A DNA stretch of 64,000 bases from Pseudonocardia abyssalis (GCF_019263705.2 NZ_JADQDK010000001.1:2480001-2544000), one strand, 5' to 3'; shown: positions 1 through 9,366, numbered from the stretch's first letter. Numbers and translations: made by a program. Notes: generated by a model from the letters alone, not told the origin.

Positions 1-1547
1 CCGACCCGGGCCGCGGCGGCGATGATCGGGGGCGTGGCCGGCAGCACCGCCGCCCCGCGCAGGCCGGCGCGGACGGACAGCAGCACGGCCAGCACCACGG
101 CCGCGGCCAGCACGCCCGACACCAGCGCCTCGACGAGCGTCGGAGCCGGCTCGCCCGCCGCGCCCAGCGCGGCTCGCACCGGCTCCGCGGCCGCTCCGAG
201 CACCGCGGCCCCCAGTGCGAGTGGCACCAGCGGCAACCGGGCCAGGAGCGGTACCTCCCCGGTGGCCGACTGTTCCCGGTCGTTCCCGGCATCCGCGGGC
301 GCCCGGCCCAGCACCGCGACCAGCGCGGCCGCGGCGTAGGCCGCGCTGACCAGCACCCCGACCAGCCCGACCACGTACAGCGCGGGCGAGGTCGCCGCCG
401 CCGCGGCGAGTACCGCGTCCTTCCCGAAGAAGATTGACAACGGCGGCAGGCCGGCCAGGCTCAGCGCACCCACCGCGAACACCGCTCCGACCAGCGGCCA
501 GCGCGCTGCCGCTCCGCGCAGCGTCGCGAGCTGCTTGGTGCCGAGCGCGGTGAGCCACGCCCCGGCGACGAGGAACAGCAGGCTCTTCGTCGCCGCGTGC
601 GCCACCAACTGCAGCGTGCCGCCCGCGGTGGCGCCCACTCCGGCGGCAAGCACAATGAACCCGATCTGCGAACACGTCGACGCGGCGAGCAGCTGCTTGA
701 GATCGGTCTGCGCGAGCGCGACCAGACCGAGCAGCACCACCGTCACCGCCCCGACCCAGGCCACCAGCGGCCCGGCCCAGCCGGATCCGGCCAGCAGCGG
801 CTCGATCCGCAGCAGCAGGTATCCCCCGGCCGCGACCATCGTCGCGGAGTGCAACAGGGCCGAGACCGGGCTCGGGCCGTCCATCGCCCGGGCGAGCCAG
901 AAGCTGAACGGCAGCTGCGCCGACTTCCCCAGCGCGGCGACGACGAGCCCCGCGGTCAGCAGGTCCCGCCAGCCGCCGGTCGCCCGCGGCAGGTCGGCCA
1001 GTGCGAGGATCCCTATTCCCCCGGCTAGTGCCGCCCCGGCGGCGACGTAGAGCCCGACGTCGGCGGTGCGGGTCACCAGGAACGCCACCGCACCCGAGGT
1101 CGCGGGCCGCCCCTCGCTCCAACGATGCGCGACCAGCGCGTAGGACATCGCACCCATGACCTCCCACGCCGCGAGCAGCGTGACCAGGTTCGTGGCCGTG
1201 ACGGTCAGCAGCATCGCGCTGATGAACACCAGCAGCAGCCCGAAGAACCGGTGGGCGGCGTCCACCTCGGCGGCGGCGAACACCACGACGGCCAGGGCCA
1301 CCGCGCTGACCACGAGCACCATCACCGCCGACAGCCCGTCCACCGCTAGCCCGAGATCGATGCCGGCCAGTAACGGCGCCAATGCAGCCGGGCGGCCCAC
1401 GGCCACCAGCACGGCCAGGACCAGCCCGACCGACGCCACCCCGATCGCCACCGGGGCGGCGACGCGGCCGGCCGGGCGACCGACGGCCAGCAGCACGACA
1501 CCGGCCAGCACCGGCACCGCCACCAACCCGGACAGCGCGAGTTCCAC
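1..1547 (-). CDS. nuoL: NADH-quinone oxidoreductase subunit L-like (NuoL), 3' end outside window
   Basis: Proton-translocating antiporter-like membrane subunit of a complex I-type enzyme. The minus strand stays open from a GTG at 1547 to the window edge, about 515 codons, so the C-terminus is missing. The translation is almost continuously hydrophobic. It contains the family signature GPSPVSALLHSATMVAAGG in the middle, with the TM-helix lysine region LKQLLAASTCSQIGF after it. The GTG start lies one base after the nuoK stop, so it is co-transcribed with nuoK, J, H and A. NuoM or NuoN are not visible and may follow outside. Distinguishing NuoL from an Mrp antiporter subunit rests on the nuo neighbours. 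Confidence 0.88.
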   Translation of the reverse strand, partial: MELALSGLVAVPVLAGVVLLAVGRPAGRVAAPVAIGVASVGLVLAVLVAVGRPAALAPLLAGIDLGLAVDGLSAVMVLVVSAVALAVVVFAAAEVDAAHRFFGLLLVFISAMLLTVTATNLVTLLAAWEVMGAMSYALVAHRWSEGRPATSGAVAFLVTRTADVGLYVAAGAALAGGIGILALADLPRATGGWRDLLTAGLVVAALGKSAQLPFSFWLARAMDGPSPVSALLHSATMVAAGGYLLLRIEPLLAGSGWAGPLVAWVGAVTVVLLGLVALAQTDLKQLLAASTCSQIGFIVLAAGVGATAGGTLQLVAHAATKSLLFLVAGAWLTALGTKQLATLRGAAARWPLVGAVFAVGALSLAGLPPLSIFFGKDAVLAAAAATSPALYVVGLVGVLVSAAYAAAALVAVLGRAPADAGNDREQSATGEVPLLARLPLVPLALGAAVLGAAAEPVRAALGAAGEPAPTLVEALVSGVLAAAVVLAVLLSVRAGLRGAAVLPATPPIIAAAARV

Positions 1548-1548
1548 G

Positions 1549-1854
1549 TCAGTCCTTCAGCTCGGCGGCCATGTCGGTCATGTCGATCTCGCCGGAGCGG
1601 AAGATCGCGATGGCCACCGCGAACCCCATCGCCATCTCCACCGCCATCAACGTCACCGCGACCAGAACGACCACCTGCCCGTCGGGCTGCGCGGGCGAGA
1701 CGTAGAACCAGAACGCCGCACCCGCCACGACCACGCCGTTCACCATCAGCTCCAGCCCCATCATGATCATCACGATGGACTGCTGGGACAGCGCGCCGTA
1801 GAGTCCGACGGCCAGTAGGGCGACCGCGAGCAGCAGGAACGCTTGCAGGGTCAT
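1549..1854 (-). CDS. nuoK: NADH-quinone oxidoreductase subunit K
   Basis: Small membrane subunit of complex I, 101 residues, the normal NuoK length. Three transmembrane helices are visible. The middle one carries GLELMVNGVV, matching the family's conserved glutamate helix, and a second acidic helix position (AVEMAMGFAVAIAIF) follows. Both are thought to take part in proton transfer. The ATG overlaps the nuoJ stop by four bases (ATGA), which indicates translational coupling. The product should sit between NuoJ and the antiporter subunits in the membrane arm. Confidence 0.93.
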   Translation of the reverse strand: MTLQAFLLLAVALLAVGLYGALSQQSIVMIMMGLELMVNGVVVAGAAFWFYVSPAQPDGQVVVLVAVTLMAVEMAMGFAVAIAIFRSGEIDMTDMAAELKD

Positions 1855-2411
1855 AGTCCGGCCCCCCGGATCGGATCGTCGGCCGGGCGACCGCGCAGGT
1901 CGTCGCCGAACCGGTCGTAGCGGCCGCGCGGGTGCGCCAGGACGACCGCGGAGACGATCGTGGCGAACAGGCCCAGCCCCACCACCAGCATCACCAGCAT
2001 GTGCGAGCCCATCAGCGCCTCGCCGAGCGCGAAGGTGGGGTCCGCGGGCGGCCCGCTCTGGCGCTGCGGCCAGTCGACGAGCAGCACCCCGGCGGCGAGC
2101 ACGACGAACGTGCCCACGGCGATGACCAGCGAGCCGCGCTGGTTGTGCACCATCGTCATCGGCATCAGCCCGGCCGGGTTCATCATCAGCATGATCATGA
2201 AGACGGCCATCACGACCATCTCCATGATCATCATGAGGATGACGAGGACACCGAGGTAGGACAGGCCGAGCAACAGCAACGGGATCGCGGCGAACACGAA
2301 GGACGCGAGCAGCGCGAACGTCGCCCGCGCCATCGAATCGACGCGAAACACCGCGACGCCGGTGGCGACCGCGCCGACGGCACACACCCAGAAGATCACC
2401 GCCTCGTACAC
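1851..2411 (-). CDS. nuoJ: NADH-quinone oxidoreductase subunit J
   Basis: Membrane subunit of complex I, 186 residues with about five hydrophobic helices. It contains the NuoJ-type stretch LSYLGVLVILMMIMEMVV and an unusually methionine-rich third helix (about residues 55-85). The GTG start is preceded by a GGGAGG-type ribosome site and follows the nuoH stop by one base. It overlaps nuoK by four bases. The hydrophilic C-terminal tail is short and arginine-rich. Confidence 0.92.
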   Translation of the reverse strand: MYEAVIFWVCAVGAVATGVAVFRVDSMARATFALLASFVFAAIPLLLLGLSYLGVLVILMMIMEMVVMAVFMIMLMMNPAGLMPMTMVHNQRGSLVIAVGTFVVLAAGVLLVDWPQRQSGPPADPTFALGEALMGSHMLVMLVVGLGLFATIVSAVVLAHPRGRYDRFGDDLRGRPADDPIRGAGL

Positions 2412-2412
2412 G

Positions 2413-3369
2413 TCACATCCCTCCCATCGACGTGCCCCGGCTGACCACGACCACGGCCACCACCAGGGCCTGCAGCAGCGTCAGCGGGATCAGCACGATC
2501 CAGCCGAACTCGGCGAAGCGGTCCATCCGCACCGTCGCAGTCCGGCTGCGGACCCACACCAGCACCCCCAGCACCGCGACTGTCTTCAGCACCGTCCACA
2601 GCCACGGCGGCAGCAGCGGCCCCGCCCCGCCGCCGAGGAACAGCGGCACCGACATCGCCGCCGCCGCGGCCAGCAGCAGCCACCGCCCGGCCAGCAGCAG
2701 CAACCGATCCACCCCGGAGAACTCGGCCAGCACCCCACCGGCGACATCGCGCCCGGTCGCGGTGTCGAACGGCCCGGCGAACGACAGCGCCAGCGAGGAG
2801 AGCAGGAACGCCATGAACGCCACCGGCATCCAGACCACGAACCACAACCCGTCCTGCGCGGCGACCGCATCCGCCACACTCAGCGAGGCCGCCCCCGTCG
2901 CCACCGTGATCAGGGCGAACATGTGCGGGAGCTCGTAGGACATCCCCTGCACCACGAACCGGTACCCGCCCACGAGACCCCAGACCGAGTTGGTGCCCCA
3001 GCCGGCCATCCACAGCGCCGCCCACATCACGATCTCCATCGCGTTGAACCACACGATGCCCACCGACAAGTCGCTCGCCGCGGTCGAGCCGAGCGGGACG
3101 ACCAGTGCCGCCCCGACCGCCGCCACCGGCACCAGCACCACCCCGGTGCGGGCCAGGAACCGGTCCGAGGCGACGACCGTGCGCCGCTGCTGCACCAGCA
3201 ACCGTCCCGACTCGGCCAGCGGCGCGGCCAGGACGACGCCGCTGATCCGCCGCCCGTCGGCCCGCGCCTCCAGTATCCGGGCGAACGCCGCGCCGCACAG
3301 CGCCAACGTGCCCAGCAGCACCGGCACCAGCAACACCGTCCACAGCGGGCCCTGCTGCACCGGGCTCAT
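2413..3369 (-). CDS. nuoH: NADH-quinone oxidoreductase subunit H-like
   Basis: Quinone-site membrane subunit of complex I, 318 residues, seven to eight helices. The NuoH-like segments are EFSGVDRLLLLAGRW near residue 205 and the C-terminal RMDRFAEFGWIVLIPLTLL, which resembles the end of NuoH proteins. The start was set at the ATG overlapping the preceding NuoB-like gene stop, because the longer reading frame runs into that gene. Sequence identity to textbook NuoH looks low, as expected for the divergent incomplete complex I clusters of actinobacteria. Confidence 0.88.
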   Translation of the reverse strand: MSPVQQGPLWTVLLVPVLLGTLALCGAAFARILEARADGRRISGVVLAAPLAESGRLLVQQRRTVVASDRFLARTGVVLVPVAAVGAALVVPLGSTAASDLSVGIVWFNAMEIVMWAALWMAGWGTNSVWGLVGGYRFVVQGMSYELPHMFALITVATGAASLSVADAVAAQDGLWFVVWMPVAFMAFLLSSLALSFAGPFDTATGRDVAGGVLAEFSGVDRLLLLAGRWLLLAAAAAMSVPLFLGGGAGPLLPPWLWTVLKTVAVLGVLVWVRSRTATVRMDRFAEFGWIVLIPLTLLQALVVAVVVVSRGTSMGGM

Positions 3370-4484
3370 CGCGGCACCGTCACCAGCGCATCGAGGTCCA
3401 GGTTCAGCGAGGCGACCACCACCCGGACCGACGCCAGCTCGCGGCCCTCGACGAGACCCGGCAATGCCGTCACCGCGGCGGCGGCCCGCCCGGCGTCCGG
3501 CGCGGGCCCGCCGTGCTCGGCAGTGTCGAGCCACCGGAGCCAGCGTGCGGTGGCGTCCCCGGCCAGGTCGGGACGGCCATCGTCGAGCCTCCCGAGCCCG
3601 TCGGTGGCCCAGCGCAGCGTGCGGGATCGGTGCAGCCGGCGCGCGAACCGGTGCAGTACGGCGCTGTCGACGGTGCCGGCGAGGACGTCGTCGCGCAGCC
3701 GCCGGGCCGTGCGTGCCGCCGTGGACGACCCGCACACGCCCAGCAGCTGCGCCAGGCCGTCCAGCGCGGACGCCGCCGGTGAGCCGTCCCACGCCGGGCC
3801 GGGCTCCCCCACCACCTCCACCCGCGCGGTCTGCACGACGTCGCCCTGCAGCGTGACGTGCACGACCAGTCCGGCGGGCCAGTCGGACAGGACGGGTCCC
3901 AGGGACATCTGCAGCACGTCGAGGGTGAGCCCGTCACGGTCTGGCGCCCGGTCCGCCATCGGCAGACCGGCCACCTCACCGACGTGCATCATGTGCATGT
4001 CGTGACCGCCGGACATCTCGTGCCCGGACATCTCGTGGGTCGGCACCTCGTCGACCTGTACCTCGTGGGCCTGTACCTCGTGGGCCTGTACCTCGTGGGC
4101 CTGTACCTCGTGGGCCGAGGCAACGGTGCCGTGGCCCGGTTCCGGTCGCGCCTCCTCGGTCGCGGGCGAGACGCAGGCGTGGCCCGCCCCGGTGGCGTCG
4201 CGGAGCCGGTGGGGGACCCGATCGAGCTCGTCGCGGGCCCCATCGGCCGATCCGACGTCGGCCCGTGCTCGCGGCGCGGGCACCTGCGACCAGACGCGCT
4301 CAATCGCGTCACCCAACCTGGGGCCGGGAGTGCCGCACACGACGAGCAGGTCGGCATCGGCCGGAGCCACCGCCAGTTCCCACCCCCGCTCGCGAGCCAG
4401 CCGCTCGACAGCCAGCCGCGCGGGACGACCGTTCCGAGCCGTGATGACCAGCAGTCGCGGCGTCCCATGCAGCCAGCTCGTCAT
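3366..4484 (-). CDS. NuoB-like/NuoC-like His- and Met-rich fusion protein of a partial complex I operon
   Basis: A 372-residue soluble protein between nuoA and nuoH, exactly where nuoB, C and D normally lie. The first 90 residues resemble a NuoB fold (ADLLVVCGTPGP, IERVWSQVPAP) but lack the cysteine set that binds cluster N2. Residues about 125-145 are four HEVQA repeats plus related units. They lead into a His/Met-rich segment (HEMSGHEMSGG then HDMHMMH) that looks metal-binding. The remainder is alpha-helical and unassigned, starting with DGLTLDVLQMSLGPV. Both ends overlap neighbours by four bases. It may act as a scaffold or metal-responsive substitute for the peripheral arm. The NuoB relation is my inference from position and weak similarity. 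Confidence 0.6.
   Translation of the reverse strand: MTSWLHGTPRLLVITARNGRPARLAVERLARERGWELAVAPADADLLVVCGTPGPRLGDAIERVWSQVPAPRARADVGSADGARDELDRVPHRLRDATGAGHACVSPATEEARPEPGHGTVASAHEVQAHEVQAHEVQAHEVQVDEVPTHEMSGHEMSGGHDMHMMHVGEVAGLPMADRAPDRDGLTLDVLQMSLGPVLSDWPAGLVVHVTLQGDVVQTARVEVVGEPGPAWDGSPAASALDGLAQLLGVCGSSTAARTARRLRDDVLAGTVDSAVLHRFARRLHRSRTLRWATDGLGRLDDGRPDLAGDATARWLRWLDTAEHGGPAPDAGRAAAAVTALPGLVEGRELASVRVVVASLNLDLDALVTVPR
4056..4115. repeat. Four tandem 15-bp repeats encoding HEVQA
   Basis: Four exact copies of a 15-base unit (ctgtacctcgtgggc on the plus strand) lie inside the NuoB-like gene. They keep the frame and add five residues per copy. Diverged copies flank them (HEVQVDEVPTHEM), so the array has probably grown by slippage and may vary in number between strains. 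Confidence 0.95.
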
Positions 4485-4840
4485 GTCCACCGGAACGCCC
4501 CTTCGCGCCAGGCGTACACGACCCCGACGAGCAGCACGGCCAGGAAGCTGAACATCTCGATCACGGCCTTCGGCCCGATCTGCGCCACGACGACAGCCCA
4601 CGGGTACATGAACACCATCTCCATGTCAAAGGCCAGGAAGACCATCGTGATCGTGTACCAGCGCACGTGGTAGCGGGACACGGCGTGCTGCACCGGGGGC
4701 GTTCCGGCCAGGAACGGCTCGACCGTCACCACCCCGGGCGCCTGCCGCACCAGGAACGACCACCCGTAGACCAGCGACACCCCCGCTGCTGCCACGGCAA
4801 TCAGCAACAGGGCCGGTCCGAACTCCGCCGCCATCGTCAT
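4481..4840 (-). CDS. nuoA: NADH-quinone oxidoreductase subunit A
   Basis: First gene of the partial nuo operon, 119 residues with three helices. The NuoA motif FLAFDMEMVFMYPW is clear at about residues 66-80. The loop that usually reads YECG is changed to VEPFLAG, so the conserved loop cysteine is missing, in keeping with a divergent complex. The ATG at 4840 starts the operon, and a second ATG two codons on is possible. The stop overlaps the next gene by four bases. Confidence 0.9.
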   Translation of the reverse strand: MTMAAEFGPALLLIAVAAAGVSLVYGWSFLVRQAPGVVTVEPFLAGTPPVQHAVSRYHVRWYTITMVFLAFDMEMVFMYPWAVVVAQIGPKAVIEMFSFLAVLLVGVVYAWREGAFRWT

Positions 4841-4863
4841 CGCCTCCCGTTATACGGATACGG

Positions 4864-4875
4864 GGTACTAGTACC
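4864..4875. promoter_or_regulatory. 12-bp perfect palindrome upstream of nuoA
   Basis: GGTACTAGTACC is self-complementary and lies 24 bases upstream of the nuoA start, in the short gap before the DUF305 terminator. Position and symmetry fit an operator for the nuo operon. No regulator is identified, and it could be chance. Confidence 0.35.
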
Positions 4876-4911
4876 ACGGAGCGAGGGTCGACCACCAGCC
4901 GAGACGAGACG

Positions 4912-4949
4912 GATGTGGCCCGGACCGACGGGTTGGTCCGGGCCACATC
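4912..4949 (-). terminator. Strong hairpin terminator after the DUF305 gene
   Basis: A perfect 15-bp stem (arms 4912-4926 and 4935-4949) with an 8-base loop sits directly after the DUF305 stop codon. It ends the DUF305 transcript and insulates it from the nuo promoter region. There is no T-run, which is usual for actinobacterial terminators. Confidence 0.85.
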
Positions 4950-4955
4950 GACCGG

Positions 4956-5597
<642 letters not shown>

Positions 5598-5656
5598 CTG
5601 TGAAAACCTCTCGTACGTCTGGGAAGTGCGGGATCAACCGAGTCGCTCGGTCGACC

Positions 5657-6043
5657 TCACGTCCGCAGGACGCAGAGCAGGGCGAGTCGTGCCGGGGCGG
5701 TTGCCGGTGGGGCGCGCGGCGCCGGACGCACACCGGACGTGCCCGCGCGAGGCGCGACCCGGGCTGGGCCGGGACGCCGCCACAGCACCGCCGACACCAG
5801 AAGGACGGCGACGGCGGTGAGCACGGCCAGGCACAGATGGAGCGACGCGGATCCGTGGTCCTCGCCGGAATGTGCAGGGCCCGGCTCCATGTCGGATCCG
5901 GCCATCGCCGCAGCGGAGATGGCCGCACTGTCCGGCGTCATCACGGATAGATGGTGCATCCCCACCAGGCCGACGAACAGACCGGCGACCAGGACGCCGA
6001 GCATGATTGCCCGTCGTCCTCGCAGCGCCACGGACCTGATCAT
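5657..6043 (-). CDS. DUF6153-like small membrane protein
   Basis: A 128-residue protein with a hydrophobic helix at about residues 14-30 (LGVLVAGLFVGLVGMHHL), a His/Met-containing external loop (about 30-65, including PGPAHSGEDHGSASLH) and a second helix at about 66-85. The tail is Arg/Pro-rich. It resembles DUF6153 proteins, which commonly sit beside DUF305 or copper genes in actinobacteria. The loop histidines and methionines suggest metal contact, but no activity is known. The start was chosen at ATG 6043 because the upstream frame has no family similarity. Confidence 0.65.
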   Translation of the reverse strand: MIRSVALRGRRAIMLGVLVAGLFVGLVGMHHLSVMTPDSAAISAAAMAGSDMEPGPAHSGEDHGSASLHLCLAVLTAVAVLLVSAVLWRRPGPARVAPRAGTSGVRPAPRAPPATAPARLALLCVLRT

Positions 6044-6176
6044 CGACCCCAGGCTACCCTCGCCGCGGATTCCGAACCGCGAGCCCGTCCGGGGTTCCGT
6101 CAATCGGGATCGTGAGGCACGCTCGGAGCGTGGACAGGGACGCGGCCGGTGCCGACCGCGGCTCGCCACACTCGTC

Positions 6177-7268
6177 GTGAACGGCATCCAGTATGCCGCT
6201 GTAGCGATACGCCGGCTCGGACTGCGCCTGACGATCATCACGGTCGCGGTGGGTGTGCTGGCCGCGCTGGTCGGGGTCGTGTTCGTCGCGATGTCAGCGG
6301 TGCTGAGCGCCGGGGCCCGGCAGTCGGGGGCGTGCGACCCGAGCGGTTCGGGGGTGCCGATCGAGGCCTCCGGCGACGCGGAGACCACCGACGAGCAGCT
6401 CGTCAACGCGGCCGCCATCGTGGCCACCGGCCGTGACATGGGCGTCCCTGAACGCGGGCTGTGGGTGGCCCTGGGTACGGCGTTGCAGGAGTCCGGGCTG
6501 CGTAACCTCGACTACGGCGACCGGGACTCCCTCGGCCTGTTCCAGCAGCGCCCGTCACAGGGGTGGGGCAGCCCCGCCCAGGTCCGCGACCCCCACTACG
6601 CGGCCACCCGGTTCTACGAGCGGCTCATCGAGGTCCCGGGCTGGACCGAGATGCCACTGTGGCAGGCCGCGCAGACCGTGCAGCGCTCGGCCTTCCCCCT
6701 GGCCTACGCCAAGTGGGAGCAGACCGCGGCCGACATCCTCGCCGAGGTGGACGGCAATCCCGGCCTGGTCGCCGCGGCCGCCGTGCAGAACTGCGCCCCC
6801 GGGTCGGTCACCCCGTTCGACGGCCACGGGACCGGGTGCATAGAGGACGACCCGACCACGAACGGCTGCGTCACCTCCACGACGCTCTACGCCGTCACGC
6901 AGGCCGCCGCGGCGTTCGGCGGGCTGCGCAAGGGGCCGATCATCCGGTCCGCGGGCTGCCACGCACCCCGGCCGGCGAACCCGACCAGCGACCACCCGCT
7001 CGGCAAGGGCTGCGACTTCTTCCCCGGCGAGGGCGGCCGGTTCGCCCGCGGGATCGAGGTCGACAACGGGTGGCGGGCCGCGCAGTGGTTCCGGGTCAAC
7101 GCCGAGGCGCTGCAGGTCGACTACATCATCTGGCAGGGCCGCATCTGGACCCCCACGTCGACCGACCAGGACGGCTGGGGGCGTCCGTATACAGGTGGAG
7201 GCGTCTATGACCCCTCTGATGCGGTCGGCGGTCACTACGACCACATCCACGTCTCATTCACGACGTAG
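6177..7268 (+). CDS. Membrane-anchored lytic transglycosylase-like protein with ARB_07466-type C-terminal domain
   Basis: A 363-residue protein with one N-terminal membrane helix (about 14-38) and an extracellular goose-lysozyme/SLT-like domain (about 65-190) containing ALQESGLRN and SLGLFQQRPSQGWG. The C-terminal domain (about 225-363) has CDFFPG, WQGRIW and HYDHIHVS, as in ARB_07466-like peptidoglycan proteins. It should open the cell wall. A paralogue with a different catalytic half lies in the conjugation operon at 25514. This copy is distant from the T4SS genes and diverges from the DUF6153-like gene. The GTG at 6177 is the best in-frame start, though no strong ribosome site precedes it. 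Confidence 0.72.
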   Translation: MNGIQYAAVAIRRLGLRLTIITVAVGVLAALVGVVFVAMSAVLSAGARQSGACDPSGSGVPIEASGDAETTDEQLVNAAAIVATGRDMGVPERGLWVALGTALQESGLRNLDYGDRDSLGLFQQRPSQGWGSPAQVRDPHYAATRFYERLIEVPGWTEMPLWQAAQTVQRSAFPLAYAKWEQTAADILAEVDGNPGLVAAAAVQNCAPGSVTPFDGHGTGCIEDDPTTNGCVTSTTLYAVTQAAAAFGGLRKGPIIRSAGCHAPRPANPTSDHPLGKGCDFFPGEGGRFARGIEVDNGWRAAQWFRVNAEALQVDYIIWQGRIWTPTSTDQDGWGRPYTGGGVYDPSDAVGGHYDHIHVSFTT

Positions 7269-7611
7269 CGTACATAGTTCCGCGGAATGCTCGAATCGGA
7301 CGGTGTGTCGTTTCGACAATCTGGCACCGGCGGTTCCTCCGATCGATCCGGGGACCGGCGGCGGCTGCAGTGACGATGCCGGTCATCGCTGCTCGGATGC
7401 GAGCGGCGCGCGCGCTCCGAGTCGATAGCCCACCACACTCCGGCCCAGCAGGCGGCCTGATGGACGAGGTTCCACTCCTCCGCCACCGGGTCTGGCGTTT
7501 CCTGCGCCGGACCGCGTAGGCCGACCGATCCCGTGGGCAGCGTCGGCGCTGACACCGGCCACGTCGTCAAGCACCTCGCCCCGCCGGTCGAATGGAGCTT
7601 GACCAGCCAAG
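7269..7611. other. Gap without recognised gene
   Basis: After the transglycosylase stop I see no convincing coding frame or repeat. A minus-strand frame over 7383-7610 is open but has no recognisable motif and runs into the exporter promoter. Confidence 0.5.
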
Positions 7612-7663
7612 TTGACACCGATACCCCCTCCCCGTACGTTCCGATACCACTACCCCGTAGTGG
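7612..7663 (+). promoter_or_regulatory. Promoter and inverted-repeat operator of the MFS exporter
   Basis: A -35 TTGACA (7612-7617) and a -10 TACGTT (7635-7640) are spaced by 17 bases. Just downstream lies CCACTAC-ccc-GTAGTGG (7647-7663), a perfect 7-3-7 inverted repeat around the expected transcription start, followed by an AT-rich TATATT. This is a typical position for repressor control by a TetR- or MarR-like protein. No such regulator gene is adjacent. Confidence 0.7.
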
Positions 7664-7736
7664 GTATATTGAAGCACTTACCTGCGTGTGGTCCTGGGTG
7701 ACACAACGCAGGGCGACCACGAGGAGAGGAGCGCCG

Positions 7737-9323
7737 ATGACCTCGGCGACGAACCCGGCCGAGCCACTCGCCGGGCGCAGAGAATGGATGGCGCTGGGCC
7801 TGCTGGTCTTGCCGTCACTGCTGCTGTTCATGATGTTGACCGTCCTATTCCTGGCCATCCCGTACCTGGCCGCCGACCTCCAGCCCAGCAGCACCCAGAC
7901 GCTGTGGATCCTGGACATCTACGGCTTCCTGATGGCCGGGTTCCTCGTCCTGATGGGTGCCGTCGCCGACCGGATCGGGCACCGGACCCTGCTGATCGCG
8001 GGCGCGTCGATCTTCGGGATCGTGTCCGTCCTCGCCGCGTTCACCGGCGACCCTGCGATGCTGATCCTGTGGCGCGCCGTGCTGGGCATCGCCGCCGCCA
8101 TGCAGATGCCGGCCACCCTCGGCCTGATCTTCACGATCTTCCGCGACGCCAAGCAGCGCGGCGTCGCGATCGGCACCTGGGCCGCCGGCATCTCCGCCGG
8201 CGTCGCACTCGGGCCGCTGCTGTCCGGGCTGCTCCTGGAGGCGTTCTCCTGGCGCGCGACGTTCCTGGTCGCCGTCCCGGTCATGGCGATCGTCGTGATC
8301 GGCGCACCCCTGCTGCTCCCCGGCCACCACGGCTCCCAGGACGCCAAGCTGGACTTCTTCAGCGCGCTGCTCCTGCTCGCAACGCTGCTGCCCCTGATCT
8401 ACGGCATCAAGTCACTCGCCACCGGCGGGTCGCTCGCCGTCTCCGCTGCGTCCATCGTGACCGGCGTCGCCTTCGGGATCTGGTTCGTGCTGCGCCAGCT
8501 CCGCTCGGCGGCACCCCTGATCGACGTGCGCCTGTTCCGCAACCGCACCGTCAGCGGCGCCTTGGGCGTATTCATCCTCTCGGCCACCGGCCTGGGCGGG
8601 GTGTACCTGATGTTCACCCAGTTCCTGCAGCTGGTGAAGGGCCTGTCACCGATCCAGACCGGGTTCGCAATCCTGCCCGCCGCGCTAGTACTCATCGTCG
8701 TCGCCACCAGCTCGCCGATCATCGCCCGCCGCTTCCGGCCCGGGAATGTCATCGCCACCGGCCTGGCCGTCCAGGTGGTCGGCTACCTCCTGCTCACCCA
8801 GGTCGACGCCGCCACCGGCCTGCCACTGCTCATCGCCGGGTTCGTCGTGCTCTACCCGGCCGTCGCCCCCTCCATGGCGCTCACCACCGACCTCGTCGTC
8901 GGCTCGGTGCCTCCGGAGAAGGCCGGCTCAGCGGGTGGCCTCGCATCCACCGTCAACGACCTGGGCATCTCCCTCGGCGTCGCCATCATCGGCAGCATCG
9001 GCGCCGCCGTGTACACCGGCCAGGTCGCCACGACCCTGCCGGCCGGGCTGCCCGCCGACGCCGACGCCGCCGCCCGCGAAAGCCTCGACAACGCCGTCGC
9101 CGTGGCCGGCCTGGTCCCGGCCGACCTCGGCACCCCGCTGCTGGGGGCGGCGAGGGACGCATTCTCCAGCGGCCTCAACGCCGGCGCGGCCACCGCCGCT
9201 GTGATCGCCGCAGCGGGGGCGACCCTGGCCGCCACCCTGCTCCGCCACGTTCCGCCGACCGGATCCACCGCCGCGGTGTCCCCGGCCGAACCCGTCGAGA
9301 CCGGCGCCGCCACGGACCGCTGA
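7737..9323 (+). CDS. MFS multidrug exporter, DHA2 (EmrB/QacA) family
   Basis: A 528-residue integral membrane protein with about 14 helices, the normal size of DHA2 drug:H+ antiporters. Motif A-like GAVADRIGHRTLLIAG follows helix 2, and motif C-like GISAGVALGPLLSGLL is in helix 5. It should pump cationic or hydrophobic toxic compounds out across the membrane. The ATG at 7737 was chosen over an earlier in-frame start because it has a GAGGAG ribosome site and lies after the promoter and operator. A hairpin terminator follows directly. Confidence 0.9.
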   Translation: MTSATNPAEPLAGRREWMALGLLVLPSLLLFMMLTVLFLAIPYLAADLQPSSTQTLWILDIYGFLMAGFLVLMGAVADRIGHRTLLIAGASIFGIVSVLAAFTGDPAMLILWRAVLGIAAAMQMPATLGLIFTIFRDAKQRGVAIGTWAAGISAGVALGPLLSGLLLEAFSWRATFLVAVPVMAIVVIGAPLLLPGHHGSQDAKLDFFSALLLLATLLPLIYGIKSLATGGSLAVSAASIVTGVAFGIWFVLRQLRSAAPLIDVRLFRNRTVSGALGVFILSATGLGGVYLMFTQFLQLVKGLSPIQTGFAILPAALVLIVVATSSPIIARRFRPGNVIATGLAVQVVGYLLLTQVDAATGLPLLIAGFVVLYPAVAPSMALTTDLVVGSVPPEKAGSAGGLASTVNDLGISLGVAIIGSIGAAVYTGQVATTLPAGLPADADAAARESLDNAVAVAGLVPADLGTPLLGAARDAFSSGLNAGAATAAVIAAAGATLAATLLRHVPPTGSTAAVSPAEPVETGAATDR

Positions 9324-9339
9324 CCAGAATCCATCCAGA

Positions 9340-9366
9340 TCGCGGCCGGGCACCCCCCGGCCGCGA
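9340..9366. terminator. Hairpin terminator between the MFS gene and gajB
   Basis: An 11-bp perfect stem (9340-9350 with 9356-9366) and a 5-base loop, 17 bases after the MFS stop. It lies between convergent genes and could serve both. Confidence 0.75.

Noticed and set aside
4056..4115. Tandem repeats considered as a CRISPR or iteron array
   Set aside because: Contiguous in-frame 15-bp units without spacers inside a coding gene; a coding microsatellite instead.
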